From the NCBI GenBank assembly GCA_944322885.1, contig CALUQH010000003.1, positions 62,001 to 126,000 on the forward strand: DNA of 64,000 nt, written 5' to 3'. The position numbers and the translations under genes are program-made. This stretch comes from Candidatus Gastranaerophilales bacterium (lineage in GTDB: Bacteria; Cyanobacteriota; Vampirovibrionia; Gastranaerophilales; Gastranaerophilaceae). How positions within the stretch are numbered: position 1 is the stretch's first letter; every line of letters begins with the position of its first letter. Below the pieces are notes generated by a model. It was not told the origin of the DNA, ran no database searches, and saw only the letters and a list, made by a program, of their open reading frames with translations. Below are positions 41,860 to 49,799 of this stretch, one piece after another.

Positions 41860-42862
41860 GGCTGTAATATCGGGTTATTACGGATTTAAAAATTTCGGTG
41901 ATGAAACTATACTTTCTGTGTTAGTAACTCATTTAAAAAAGTTGGGTGTTGATATTACGGTATTTTCTTCTGATACTGAATTTACTTCAAATACTTATCA
42001 AGTAAATTCAATAAACAGTTTTGATTTAAAGAATGTTATATCGGCAATTAAATCTTCTGATGTTGTTATATCAGGCGGAGGAAGTCTTTTGCAGGATGTT
42101 ACAAGTCTAAAGAGTCTTGTATATTATTCGCTCATTATTGCCGTCGGACTTTTATTTAATAAAAAAGTAATAATTTTTGCACAGGGAATAGGACCTGTTA
42201 ATAATAAATCTGCTCGTTTTATTCTTATGAATTTGCTGAAGTTGTGTACACTAGTAACAGTAAGAGATCAGGCAAGCCTTAATTTGTTAAGTCAATTCAA
42301 AGTAAATGCAAAGCTCGTATGTGACCCTGTATATTCTCTTGAGATTAAACGTGGATATTCTTCGGGTGCAGTTGGTGTTCAACTTAGAAGTTTTAAGACA
42401 ATGAGTGACAACCTGCTTCATAAACTTGCTCTTTTTATTGCAAAGAATTTTTCAGACAGGAAAATAGAAATATTTTCACTTCAGGAAGCCTTGGATTTTG
42501 AACTTTGCAAATATTTTGAGAATATACTCAATAATATTAACCCTGCTATAAAAACGGAGATTGTAACAAAGGATGTTATTAACAGAATTGCTGCTCTTGA
42601 CTTTATGATTGGAATGCGTTTCCATGCACTTTTGACTGCAATCAAGTGTGGGATAAAAACCTGTGCAATTAACTATGATATAAAAGTTGAAAAGCTCGCC
42701 AAAGAAGCTTCTATTCCGATTATATCAATGAGCGCTGATGAAGATTTTGATGAAATTTATGTACAAATGCAAAATCTCAAAAGTGATGAGCTCTTGAGAT
42801 TTGCGAAAACTAAATCTTTTGACTGGTTAGAGTTCGATAAATTATTCGTCCTTCCCGAATAG
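41852..42862 (+). CDS. csaB: Polysaccharide pyruvyltransferase CsaB
   Basis: CsaB transfers a pyruvyl group from phosphoenolpyruvate to a cell-wall glycan, creating the ligand for SLH domains. The start chosen (MVRAVISGYYGFKNFGDE) has AGGGG upstream and matches the family's first strand; an ATG seven codons earlier would lie deep inside kdgK. Visible motifs are VISGGGSLLQDVTS, FAQGIGPVN, a VCDPVYSL strand and DFMIGMRFHALLTAIKCGI. At 336 residues it is typical. It connects functionally to the SLH protein at 17213. The 3' end overlaps the convergent EF-hand gene by 21 bases. Confidence 0.9.
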   Translation: MVRAVISGYYGFKNFGDETILSVLVTHLKKLGVDITVFSSDTEFTSNTYQVNSINSFDLKNVISAIKSSDVVISGGGSLLQDVTSLKSLVYYSLIIAVGLLFNKKVIIFAQGIGPVNNKSARFILMNLLKLCTLVTVRDQASLNLLSQFKVNAKLVCDPVYSLEIKRGYSSGAVGVQLRSFKTMSDNLLHKLALFIAKNFSDRKIEIFSLQEALDFELCKYFENILNNINPAIKTEIVTKDVINRIAALDFMIGMRFHALLTAIKCGIKTCAINYDIKVEKLAKEASIPIISMSADEDFDEIYVQMQNLKSDELLRFAKTKSFDWLEFDKLFVLPE

Positions 42863-43879
42863 CCTGTTGTAGTTTTTAATTACAGTGTCTGAGAAGGCGG
42901 AAGAAGTAGTATCAATCATAGGATCTGTCCATCGTTTTAAATCGTTTGAACTTATATTTCCATCTACTTTGCCTTTGGAATCAGTATCAAATGTGGCCAT
43001 TGTAGCTGCAACTTCCTTCCAATCAGCCTTACCGTCCTGGTTTAAATCCATTCTTGCAAATGTTATTTGAGCAATTTTCTGTGCTTCTTGTTTTTCTGCA
43101 GCAGTGGCATCTGCAGGTAATTTAGATAATTCATGATTAACAAATTCTTGTAAAGTTAATTCTTGGTTAACAGTACCATTTCCGCTTTCTTCCATATAAG
43201 CGGCATAAGATTTAGCAAGTTCGGATAAATCCTTCTTATATTGTTCCTCATTTGTAGCATTAGATGTTATTTTAAAATTCTTTCCTTCAACAACTTTGCC
43301 ATCTTTATCTACCATTGCCTGTGTTGCTTCATCAAAACTTTTTCCGGCTTCCGTACTTTGTTCGGAAGCCCATTTCCCTGCATATTCATTGTCTTGCTTT
43401 TTTACACCTGCAATAGTTCCGCCTGATGCATTTCCCGGATTTTGAGCATTAAGTTGCTGCATATACATTCTTCCGTATTCGTATGGATCCATACCGCCTG
43501 TTAAACCCATCCCAACCATATTCATAGAGCCGGGCATACCCATTGTCATTTGGGTTCCGCCCATAAAATTCATTGCACCCGGCATCCCCATAGCCATTGG
43601 ATAGCCGTTCATAAGATTCATTCCACCCATGCCATACAGGCTTCCGCTAAGCATTCCCATTGTAGCAGGATAATTGCAGCCGCCAAACATTCCTGAAAAA
43701 ATGCTACCCCCACCGCAGCAACCTCTGTTATTATTTAAGTCATGTATCATTGCACCGGTTGCTCCTACAGTAAATGCTGTAGCACCCAAAGCGGTAACCC
43801 CTTTAGCAAGGTTTCCGTTATTCCAGCCGTTTTTAAAAGCCTGGCCTATTTTATTAAAGAATCCTGATACATTTGTCAT
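42842..43879 (-). CDS. Met/Gly-rich EF-hand protein of the shared-element regulon
   Basis: Function unknown. The 345-residue protein starts with a polar helix and a Gly/Ala hydrophobic stretch (about 25-45, AKGVTALGATAFTVGATGAM). A Cys/Gly patch GCCGGGSIFSGMFGGC and a Met/Gly repeat (two MGMPG units, about 95-125) follow. The C-terminal half is helical. One canonical EF-hand loop is clear (DLNQDGKADWKE), followed by a degenerate one (DTDSKGKVDGNIS), so calcium binding is likely. No signal peptide. Copy A of the shared AT-rich element is 25 bases upstream. The glycine and CCGG features echo the 33282 gene product. Confidence 0.85.
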   Translation of the reverse strand: MTNVSGFFNKIGQAFKNGWNNGNLAKGVTALGATAFTVGATGAMIHDLNNNRGCCGGGSIFSGMFGGCNYPATMGMLSGSLYGMGGMNLMNGYPMAMGMPGAMNFMGGTQMTMGMPGSMNMVGMGLTGGMDPYEYGRMYMQQLNAQNPGNASGGTIAGVKKQDNEYAGKWASEQSTEAGKSFDEATQAMVDKDGKVVEGKNFKITSNATNEEQYKKDLSELAKSYAAYMEESGNGTVNQELTLQEFVNHELSKLPADATAAEKQEAQKIAQITFARMDLNQDGKADWKEVAATMATFDTDSKGKVDGNISSNDLKRWTDPMIDTTSSAFSDTVIKNYNRLFGKDE

Positions 43880-43904
43880 AGTAAACCTGTTAGATTATAT
43901 GTCT

Positions 43905-43940
43905 TTATATATATAAAGTATATAATAAGTAGATAATTGC
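43905..43940 (-). promoter_or_regulatory. Shared AT-rich regulon element, copy A
   Basis: A 36-base block with TTATATATATAAAGTATATA at one end and GATAATTGC at the other in plus-strand reading. In gene orientation GCAATTAT comes first, TATACT at positions 19-24, then the TATATATA stretch, and the ATG 25 bases later. Confidence 0.75.
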
Positions 43941-43973
43941 TATATTAAATGATTTTTGTAATATTTGTTAACG

Positions 43974-44001
43974 AAAAAAAAAGAACTCTTTTGAGTTCTT
44001 T
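43974..44001 (-). terminator. Terminator of tRNA-Leu
   Basis: AAAGAACTC-aaaa-GAGTTCTTT followed by TTTTTT on the minus strand, directly after the tRNA. Confidence 0.9.
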
Positions 44002-44006
44002 CTAAA

Positions 44007-44092
44007 TGCCCTGGGCCAGACTTGAACTGGCACTGGATTTAACTCCAACCGGATTTTAAGTCCGACGCGTCTACCGATTCCGCCACCAGGGC
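44007..44092 (-). tRNA. tRNA-Leu (anticodon TAA)
   Basis: On the minus strand the 86-base sequence folds as a class II tRNA. The acceptor arms are GCCCTGG and CCAGGGC with discriminator A. The D arm contains CGGTAGACG, the anticodon loop reads CTTAAAA (anticodon TAA), and a long variable arm follows. The T loop is GTTCAAGTC. The CCA end is not encoded and must be added. Confidence 0.95.
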
Positions 44093-44153
44093 ATATTTAA
44101 TTTTATTTACAAAAGCTGATATCATACGCAATACCAAGATTTTGAGCAAATTT

Positions 44154-44182
44154 ATATTAACGTAAACATACTGTAATGTCAA
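44154..44182 (-). promoter_or_regulatory. Promoter of tRNA-Leu
   Basis: A perfect TTGACA, 17-base spacer and TAATAT on the minus strand. The -35 box overlaps the stop codon of the patatin gene. The predicted start leaves a leader of about 55 bases before the mature tRNA. Confidence 0.75.
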
Positions 44183-45390
44183 GAAATTTGTTTGTTTTGA
44201 TATTTATTAATATATTCAGTTAAATCAGCAGTTTTTGTTTTAAATTTGTTATTAATTCTGGTAAGTTCCGTCTTAACAAGAGTTTCATTTGCAAGTTTTG
44301 CTGCACCAAAGAGAGGTGGATATTTAATATTTTGCAATAATAAATCTTTAAATGATTTTATTGCATTGTAATCATCTTTATCAATCATAGAGCTTAAATC
44401 TGCAAGTTCTATAAATAGTTCTCCAAGTTCTATTTTTGTCTTAATAATTTTTTTCGCAGATATAAATTTGTGCATTCGATTTGTAAAACTAAGAATTTTT
44501 TCATAACATTTTTTTATTTTAACTTTTTTATCTGTCAGGTAATGGGAAAAATATTCCATGGTCTGATTGTATCCGGATTCAATCAGTTCGTTTCTTTTTG
44601 CCTCATTCATATTGAAGTCAACAATAACTATGTCTCCTGTATTAAGAACGATATAATCATATTTATCATTTGCACCATAGAGGCTTTTTATAAATAAAGT
44701 TGACATGGCAGTCATGCAACTATATACAGCATTAGCATAATCTATACCTGAAATATTATTTTTGTCATAATCGCCTTCAAGTCTGAATTCCAAAATTCTG
44801 GCGTCATCTCTTAGTAGATTTTTAGAAAGCTTCCACATTGGAAGACTTTTTTGCAAATCACCGTCCACAAGAAGAGTATTGTTGTATTCAATAGGTTTCA
44901 TAAGTCCGGGCATACATGATGAAATTCTTATTGCAGATGCTATTTCATAATCAGGAGTTTCAAATTTTGAAAATTCTTTGCATTCAAAATTTGAGAGATT
45001 TGTTGTTATTATAACCAGATTTTTTTCAATATCTTTGAAGGTTACAGCCTTATTTGCACCTTTTTTATAATTTTCACCATAAAATTTTGTTTCTATAAGT
45101 TCTCTTACCCATTCAAGAAAAACTTCTCCTTTGCTTATTGCAAAGAGAGGCCCCAAACCTATAGAAATATCTTTGAACAATTCAAAGTTAACTTTAATAA
45201 ATATTTGTTTTAGTTCATCCGCTGTATAACCAACAGCAAGCAGACCTGCTATAATAGAGCCAACCGAAGAACCTCCGAAGGTTCCAATTTGTACCCCAAG
45301 TTCTTCCATTGCTTTTATTGCTCCTATATATGATACTCCGCGGATTGCTCCTCCGCCGAAAAGACATGTATATTTTAAATTATTATCCAT
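44179..45390 (-). CDS. Patatin-like phospholipase
   Basis: A lipid acyl hydrolase of 403 residues. The patatin features are the oxyanion glycine loop FGGGAIRGVSYIGAI (11-25), the nucleophile elbow GSSVG (Ser42) and the dyad aspartate in LLVDGDLQKSLP. The last 100 residues are a helical extension outside the catalytic domain. There is no signal peptide, so it acts in the cytoplasm or is delivered by another route; patatins in bacteria can be housekeeping lipases or secreted effectors. The ATG has TATAAT six bases upstream and no ribosome site, a leaderless layout. Confidence 0.9.
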   Translation of the reverse strand: MDNNLKYTCLFGGGAIRGVSYIGAIKAMEELGVQIGTFGGSSVGSIIAGLLAVGYTADELKQIFIKVNFELFKDISIGLGPLFAISKGEVFLEWVRELIETKFYGENYKKGANKAVTFKDIEKNLVIITTNLSNFECKEFSKFETPDYEIASAIRISSCMPGLMKPIEYNNTLLVDGDLQKSLPMWKLSKNLLRDDARILEFRLEGDYDKNNISGIDYANAVYSCMTAMSTLFIKSLYGANDKYDYIVLNTGDIVIVDFNMNEAKRNELIESGYNQTMEYFSHYLTDKKVKIKKCYEKILSFTNRMHKFISAKKIIKTKIELGELFIELADLSSMIDKDDYNAIKSFKDLLLQNIKYPPLFGAAKLANETLVKTELTRINNKFKTKTADLTEYINKYQNKQIS

Positions 45391-45396
45391 ATTTTA

Positions 45397-45402
45397 ATTA
45401 TA
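45397..45402 (-). promoter_or_regulatory. -10 box of the patatin gene, leaderless arrangement
   Basis: TATAAT on the minus strand ends six bases before the ATG. The -35 region is weak. Confidence 0.5.
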
Positions 45403-45405
45403 CTC

Positions 45406-46914
45406 TTATTTAAATTTTATACCTGTAGTAAATAGTGTATTTTTATAATATTCCAAATCATCGCTCGGTTGTATAAATTTTCTGTTAGCTTTCGATACGG
45501 GTAGAAAAACGCCGAAAGTTTTATCGCTGTATACAAGTTTCCAACCGTTTTCTTTCTGCAAAACATTATATATCGGGTAATATTTTTCAATAATTATTAT
45601 ATCAGGCGGGAAATAAGTTAGAATTTGTTTCCAATGCGGATAAGCAAGGCAGAATTCTTTCAGCATGGGAACCATATAATCATAGTAAACTTCCTCATAT
45701 CTGCCGTCCATAAATATCAAATTATCCGGATAAGTTTTATAAGCAACATAGCTTCCGAGCCCGAAATTAACAAGTATTTTCCCTTTAAGGTTGTTTTGTT
45801 TAATAAATTCAACTTCTTTTACAGGGTAAGTTCCCATACCTACAGGAACTGAAAAGTCTTTTGATATAAATGTAAACAAAGAAATAAACAACAGAAGAGC
45901 ATATATAACTTTGTCTTTCCAGCGGGGAAATTCATATTTGGAAATAAGGGCGTAAAAGTCTTGATATACAAAACAAAGTGCTGATATAACAAAAAACGGA
46001 ATAAGTTTTACATGGCTTACTGCGAGGTAGAAAGTCGATAAAAGTACGATATATTTAACTTTATCCGCATTATTATACCAGTTTTTAAACCCTTCAATTT
46101 TAATTTGTTTGAATACGCTTATACATTCAACAATAATTGAGGCAAACATAAAGAGTTTAAATGTAATGTATTTAAACAAATGAAATTTCGAAAAAATATT
46201 CCACCATTCTACAATATAAGTCCTCTGCATGGTATTTGCCATTAATAAAAATTTTATGTACCCATATCCCCATGGGTTAATAATTAGGGCAAAAGACGAG
46301 ATTGCAAGTGTAATCAAATATTTTGCATAACTTTTTTTATTAAGGAATTCTCCAACCCCGTACATTAAAAGCAAGCCTATTCCGGAAACAACTCCGCCGT
46401 GTACATTATTCCAAAATATAGTCAAAATCGGGATAAGAAATAGCAGTTTATTATTCCCGAGCCTTACTCTTTCAAGTATATATATAAATACAGTAAACAG
46501 CAAAAAACTGAACATGTGGCATCTTATCGGGCTATTCAGGGTTCCCATCGCTGCCATTAACGCAAAGAAGTAGAATAAAATATTATATGGGTTAGTGTTT
46601 GTTTTTATCTTAATTATTCTTGATGCAGTAAAAAATATCAAAAACATAAGAACAGCTTGCAGGATAATAAGGCTGTACGGCCCGAAATATTTTAAACATA
46701 AATAAAAAATTACTCCTGAGCCCCATTCGTGATCCCACCATGTATGCACCGGTGTGTAAGATAAAAAGTCTTCTTTTAAGACCTGACCGCCGTCTACAAC
46801 CCCCATGCCGGCAATAAGCCGCGCCCACAGATCAAAATCAAAATAATTAGCTGTGGTATATATTGCAAGAATAAGTAAAAATAAAGTTAAATAAAATAAT
46901 ATCCCCTTTTTCAT
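45406..46914 (-). CDS. Multispanning membrane protein, GT-C-like
   Basis: The 502-residue protein has roughly ten transmembrane helices. After helix 1 comes an exposed loop with FDFDLWARLIAG and LSYTPVHTWWDHEWGSG. The acidic D-x-W and W-W-D-H-E-W motifs resemble the first periplasmic loop of GT-C-fold glycosyltransferases. The last 130 residues form a soluble domain. A role in glycan or lipid-carrier sugar transfer at the envelope is inferred only. The start MKKGILFYL was chosen; the longer reading frame would run through a terminator hairpin. TAAAAT lies seven bases before the ATG. Confidence 0.78.
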   Translation of the reverse strand: MKKGILFYLTLFLLILAIYTTANYFDFDLWARLIAGMGVVDGGQVLKEDFLSYTPVHTWWDHEWGSGVIFYLCLKYFGPYSLIILQAVLMFLIFFTASRIIKIKTNTNPYNILFYFFALMAAMGTLNSPIRCHMFSFLLFTVFIYILERVRLGNNKLLFLIPILTIFWNNVHGGVVSGIGLLLMYGVGEFLNKKSYAKYLITLAISSFALIINPWGYGYIKFLLMANTMQRTYIVEWWNIFSKFHLFKYITFKLFMFASIIVECISVFKQIKIEGFKNWYNNADKVKYIVLLSTFYLAVSHVKLIPFFVISALCFVYQDFYALISKYEFPRWKDKVIYALLLFISLFTFISKDFSVPVGMGTYPVKEVEFIKQNNLKGKILVNFGLGSYVAYKTYPDNLIFMDGRYEEVYYDYMVPMLKEFCLAYPHWKQILTYFPPDIIIIEKYYPIYNVLQKENGWKLVYSDKTFGVFLPVSKANRKFIQPSDDLEYYKNTLFTTGIKFK

Positions 46915-46931
46915 GCTAACAATTTTAGCAT

Positions 46932-46962
46932 AAAAAAAGACCGTACAGTTACGGCCTTTTTT
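46932..46962 (-). terminator. Terminator of the HEAT-repeat gene
   Basis: AAAAAAGGCCGTA and TACGGTCTTTTTT arms on the minus strand, with a four-base loop and one G-U pair. Confidence 0.88.
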
Positions 46963-46978
46963 ATGATTTAAATTTTGA

Positions 46979-47263
46979 TTAAGCTGCAATTGAACCTTTG
47001 ATTTCTCTGATTAAATATTCAGCAACCCATTCAAAGTCTTTATTGCATTCAGCAGCTTTTTTTAAATATTTAACGGAAGCATCACCTATTCTAATCAAAG
47101 TCATCGCAACAACACCTCTTTTGATACCTCTTACAACCTGAAGTTCGTCAACAAGCTGAGGAAGTACTGAAGTTCCGATATTAACAAGTTCGTTTTCAAG
47201 TTCATTTTTTGTTGTGTTGTCTGCATTTTCTAATTTTGAAAGAATTTCGTTAACTGTTTCCAT
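46979..47263 (-). CDS. Small HEAT-like repeat protein
   Basis: A 94-residue helical protein with two to three HEAT-like helix pairs: ENELVNIGTSVLPQLVDEL, then GVVAMTLIRIGDASVKYLKKA. Such short arrays act as protein-binding modules; no catalytic residue is evident. The start METVNEILSKL was chosen because GGAGA lies eight bases before it, whereas an earlier ATG overlaps that site. Monocistronic, with a good terminator. Confidence 0.8.
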   Translation of the reverse strand: METVNEILSKLENADNTTKNELENELVNIGTSVLPQLVDELQVVRGIKRGVVAMTLIRIGDASVKYLKKAAECNKDFEWVAEYLIREIKGSIAA

Positions 47264-47383
47264 TATAATTATCTCCATTTATCTTATCTATATTCAAATT
47301 ATAAACGAAAAATTACCATGACTTAGATTTCCTTACATAATCTTTATATCTGTATAAAAATTTTAATTATGTATTTAATAAAA

Positions 47384-47404
47384 AAGCAGGTTAATATCCT
47401 GCTT
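47384..47404 (-). terminator. Terminator of the 752-residue protein gene
   Basis: AAGCAGG-atattaa-CCTGCTT followed by TTTTATT on the minus strand. Confidence 0.8.
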
Positions 47405-47430
47405 ACTGGTGTGTAGTGTGTAATTTTCTA

Positions 47431-49689
47431 TTAGCTGTATATTTTGAATGTTCTTTCAATATTTTTATCAATTGCTGTTTTTATTGAATCGTATTCAGTT
47501 TGGAGAGAATTATGTTCAGTATCAATATTTTTCAATTCCAAATCATATCTTTTATCTTTGTTTTCTATTTTGTTCATTGCTGCGTTATATTCAGCTTCAG
47601 CAAGAGCCACGGCCTTGTCATTTGTTTGTTCAGTAATATCACTGCAGTTTGCATAATTCAATCCGTTCCAGTTATCTTCGGAATCAACCTGTTCCATTGT
47701 AACAATCCCGTTTTCTAGCGCAAACTGAATCCATTCATTGCTTGATGCCAGACCATCCTGGAGCACCGCAAATCCTTTTTGCATACGTGTGAAGAGATTT
47801 GAATACCAGGCATATTTTGCTTCACCATTTTCATTCGGATTATTCTTATCTATCCAGGTAATTTTTGGTTCGCCGTACGTATTCATTACGTTGTTAAGTG
47901 TAATTACATCCAGTAAATCCTGCATTACTTCTTTGCTGAGTGTTAGGGTAGTTCCTGTCCCTTGATTTATATCAGGGGAAGTCCCAGTTGCTTCTATGGC
48001 AGGAATCCCACTTGTAATATAAGTTGATAACATATCAGGATTCGTCGCTAAGTTTGTTATGTCATTCATGTCTACATAATATGTCTTCGTGCCGTCAGTT
48101 AATTTTACATAGCCTAATTCGTCTGCCGGTTGCGATTCATTCATGTCTGCTACAGAAAGTTTCGTGCCATTTTCACCTTTTGCTTCATTATAAAGCATTA
48201 CAAGAAATTCTGCAGCTGCCTGTCTGTATGCTAAGTGTGCAGCAGATTCTTTACCATCAACCATTATAAAGGCTTGTTTATTTGTATCCCAATTATTAAA
48301 AATTGCAGTGTCAAGTTCATCTATTATATCAATTGCTGCCTCTATCTTATCTATATCTGTTAATTTAGATGTACAAGTTATGCTGGCCGTATCAGGGACT
48401 TCCTCCTGACACATACTACTGATTGTCGTGTTAAATTCATAACATACATAATCACCAGCAGAGGGAGCAGTTGTTTGGGCAGATATGTTGCCGCTACTAT
48501 CAGTTACTATATACAATTTAGTAGTTCCATCTGGTATGGATACTCCAAGACTTGTATATTCATCAGCCTCTTCCGCCTCTGTATCTTCTGTATCTTCTGT
48601 ACCTTCAGTACCCTCTGTATCATCGGATGAAAGTATATAAACATCATAACTGCCAGTGCTATTTTTTCTTAATACTATATCCTCAAAAGAAAGTTCATTA
48701 GTTGTACTGTCCCAGCTAATATCCTGATTGGTTAGTTGACTGATGCTTGTACCATCTTTTATGGCATTTACTTCATTCTGCAGATCCGTAAAATATGCAT
48801 TATTTTCACCTGCATATTCTTTATCGCTAGCTAATGATACTATTGTAGAAAGATCATCTAGATACGGTTCTAAAGTAGCTGGTGATTTTAGATTACCATT
48901 TTCATCAAAGTTACTGTCGGTGCTTTTTATTTGTTCAAGTTGAGTTTTTATATCGTTAAGATTATTATTATTATTACCTTTAAAACCATGTAAAACATTG
49001 CTCATGTTTGTCACAATTGACTCTGCATAATCAGTAAATGCAGAATCAAATTTCTCAGCATAAGATATATAGTTGTTATAAATTGAAGAATGTAATGCAG
49101 TATCATAACCGCTGTGTTTTACTCCATTATCATCTGTGCCGCCGTTAAACATTATTTCCAGTTGTTCCGGGGTATAGCCTGAATCAACATATATAACATT
49201 TCCGCTATCATCTGTTGACATAACAGGTACATTGCCATTAGGTGTCCAAAGAGATGTTTCTCCATCTTCTCCTACTATTTTTGTCTCTGCTGCTTTTGTT
49301 AATTCATCAAAGTACGTTGTAGTCTGTTCCAGACCGTAACTTGCCAAGAATTTATCCATATCACCATCTGCATTCATAAAATTCTTTGCATCTGTTTCAG
49401 ACACAAGTAATTGCCCTGAAGCATTAACAAGCCCATACTGGTTGTTATATGGATTATAGGAAGTTAATGAATTAAACGTCAACTGCTGATAACTTGCATT
49501 ATTATCAGCATCATAGTTTGTAAACATCATTTGGGCCTGGTTCAAAGCATTAACATAAGCTTCACTTACCTGTGAGCTTTCTGTAGCAAGACGCATCTTG
49601 TTATTGTTGATAATCTGGGCTCTAAGCTCGTTATCAGACATACGAGATGTGATTGATAATAATCTAGCTTGTCCTGCCGCCATTCCCAT
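47431..49689 (-). CDS. Large filament-like protein with helical termini
   Basis: Function unknown. The 752-residue acidic protein opens MGMAAGQARLLSITSRMSDN. Its N-terminal about 70 residues and C-terminal about 60 residues (NKIENKDKRYDLELKNIDTE onward) are strongly helical. They flank a long Asp/Asn/Ser/Thr-rich central region with sparse cysteines. Helical ends around a variable beta middle is the layout of flagellar axial proteins and of needle/filament subunits, but no conserved flagellin motif is seen, so this is only a shape analogy. A Thr-Glu-Gly/Asp tandem repeat lies near residues 360-380. No signal peptide. The ribosome site is weak; AAGGAA is 13 bases from the ATG. Confidence 0.82.
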   Translation of the reverse strand: MGMAAGQARLLSITSRMSDNELRAQIINNNKMRLATESSQVSEAYVNALNQAQMMFTNYDADNNASYQQLTFNSLTSYNPYNNQYGLVNASGQLLVSETDAKNFMNADGDMDKFLASYGLEQTTTYFDELTKAAETKIVGEDGETSLWTPNGNVPVMSTDDSGNVIYVDSGYTPEQLEIMFNGGTDDNGVKHSGYDTALHSSIYNNYISYAEKFDSAFTDYAESIVTNMSNVLHGFKGNNNNNLNDIKTQLEQIKSTDSNFDENGNLKSPATLEPYLDDLSTIVSLASDKEYAGENNAYFTDLQNEVNAIKDGTSISQLTNQDISWDSTTNELSFEDIVLRKNSTGSYDVYILSSDDTEGTEGTEDTEDTEAEEADEYTSLGVSIPDGTTKLYIVTDSSGNISAQTTAPSAGDYVCYEFNTTISSMCQEEVPDTASITCTSKLTDIDKIEAAIDIIDELDTAIFNNWDTNKQAFIMVDGKESAAHLAYRQAAAEFLVMLYNEAKGENGTKLSVADMNESQPADELGYVKLTDGTKTYYVDMNDITNLATNPDMLSTYITSGIPAIEATGTSPDINQGTGTTLTLSKEVMQDLLDVITLNNVMNTYGEPKITWIDKNNPNENGEAKYAWYSNLFTRMQKGFAVLQDGLASSNEWIQFALENGIVTMEQVDSEDNWNGLNYANCSDITEQTNDKAVALAEAEYNAAMNKIENKDKRYDLELKNIDTEHNSLQTEYDSIKTAIDKNIERTFKIYS
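48578..48624. repeat. Nine-base tandem repeat in the filament-like gene
   Basis: About five imperfect copies of the unit TCTGTATCT (variants TCTGTACCT, TCAGTACCC) lie in tandem. On the coding strand they encode Thr-Glu-Gly and Thr-Glu-Asp triplets. Copy number could vary without breaking the frame. Confidence 0.8.
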
Positions 49690-49799
49690 AGTTGACGATA
49701 ATTCCTTTCGATTTCCTTAGTAACTTTCACTATGGTATATCGGACATTTTACAAAAAAACTTTAATAATGCATGAATATTTCGTTACAAATTGTAATAT

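Noticed and set aside
46915-46989. Longer N-terminus for the GT-C-like membrane protein
   Set aside because: The extension is encoded by the terminator hairpin of the preceding gene and has no ribosome site.
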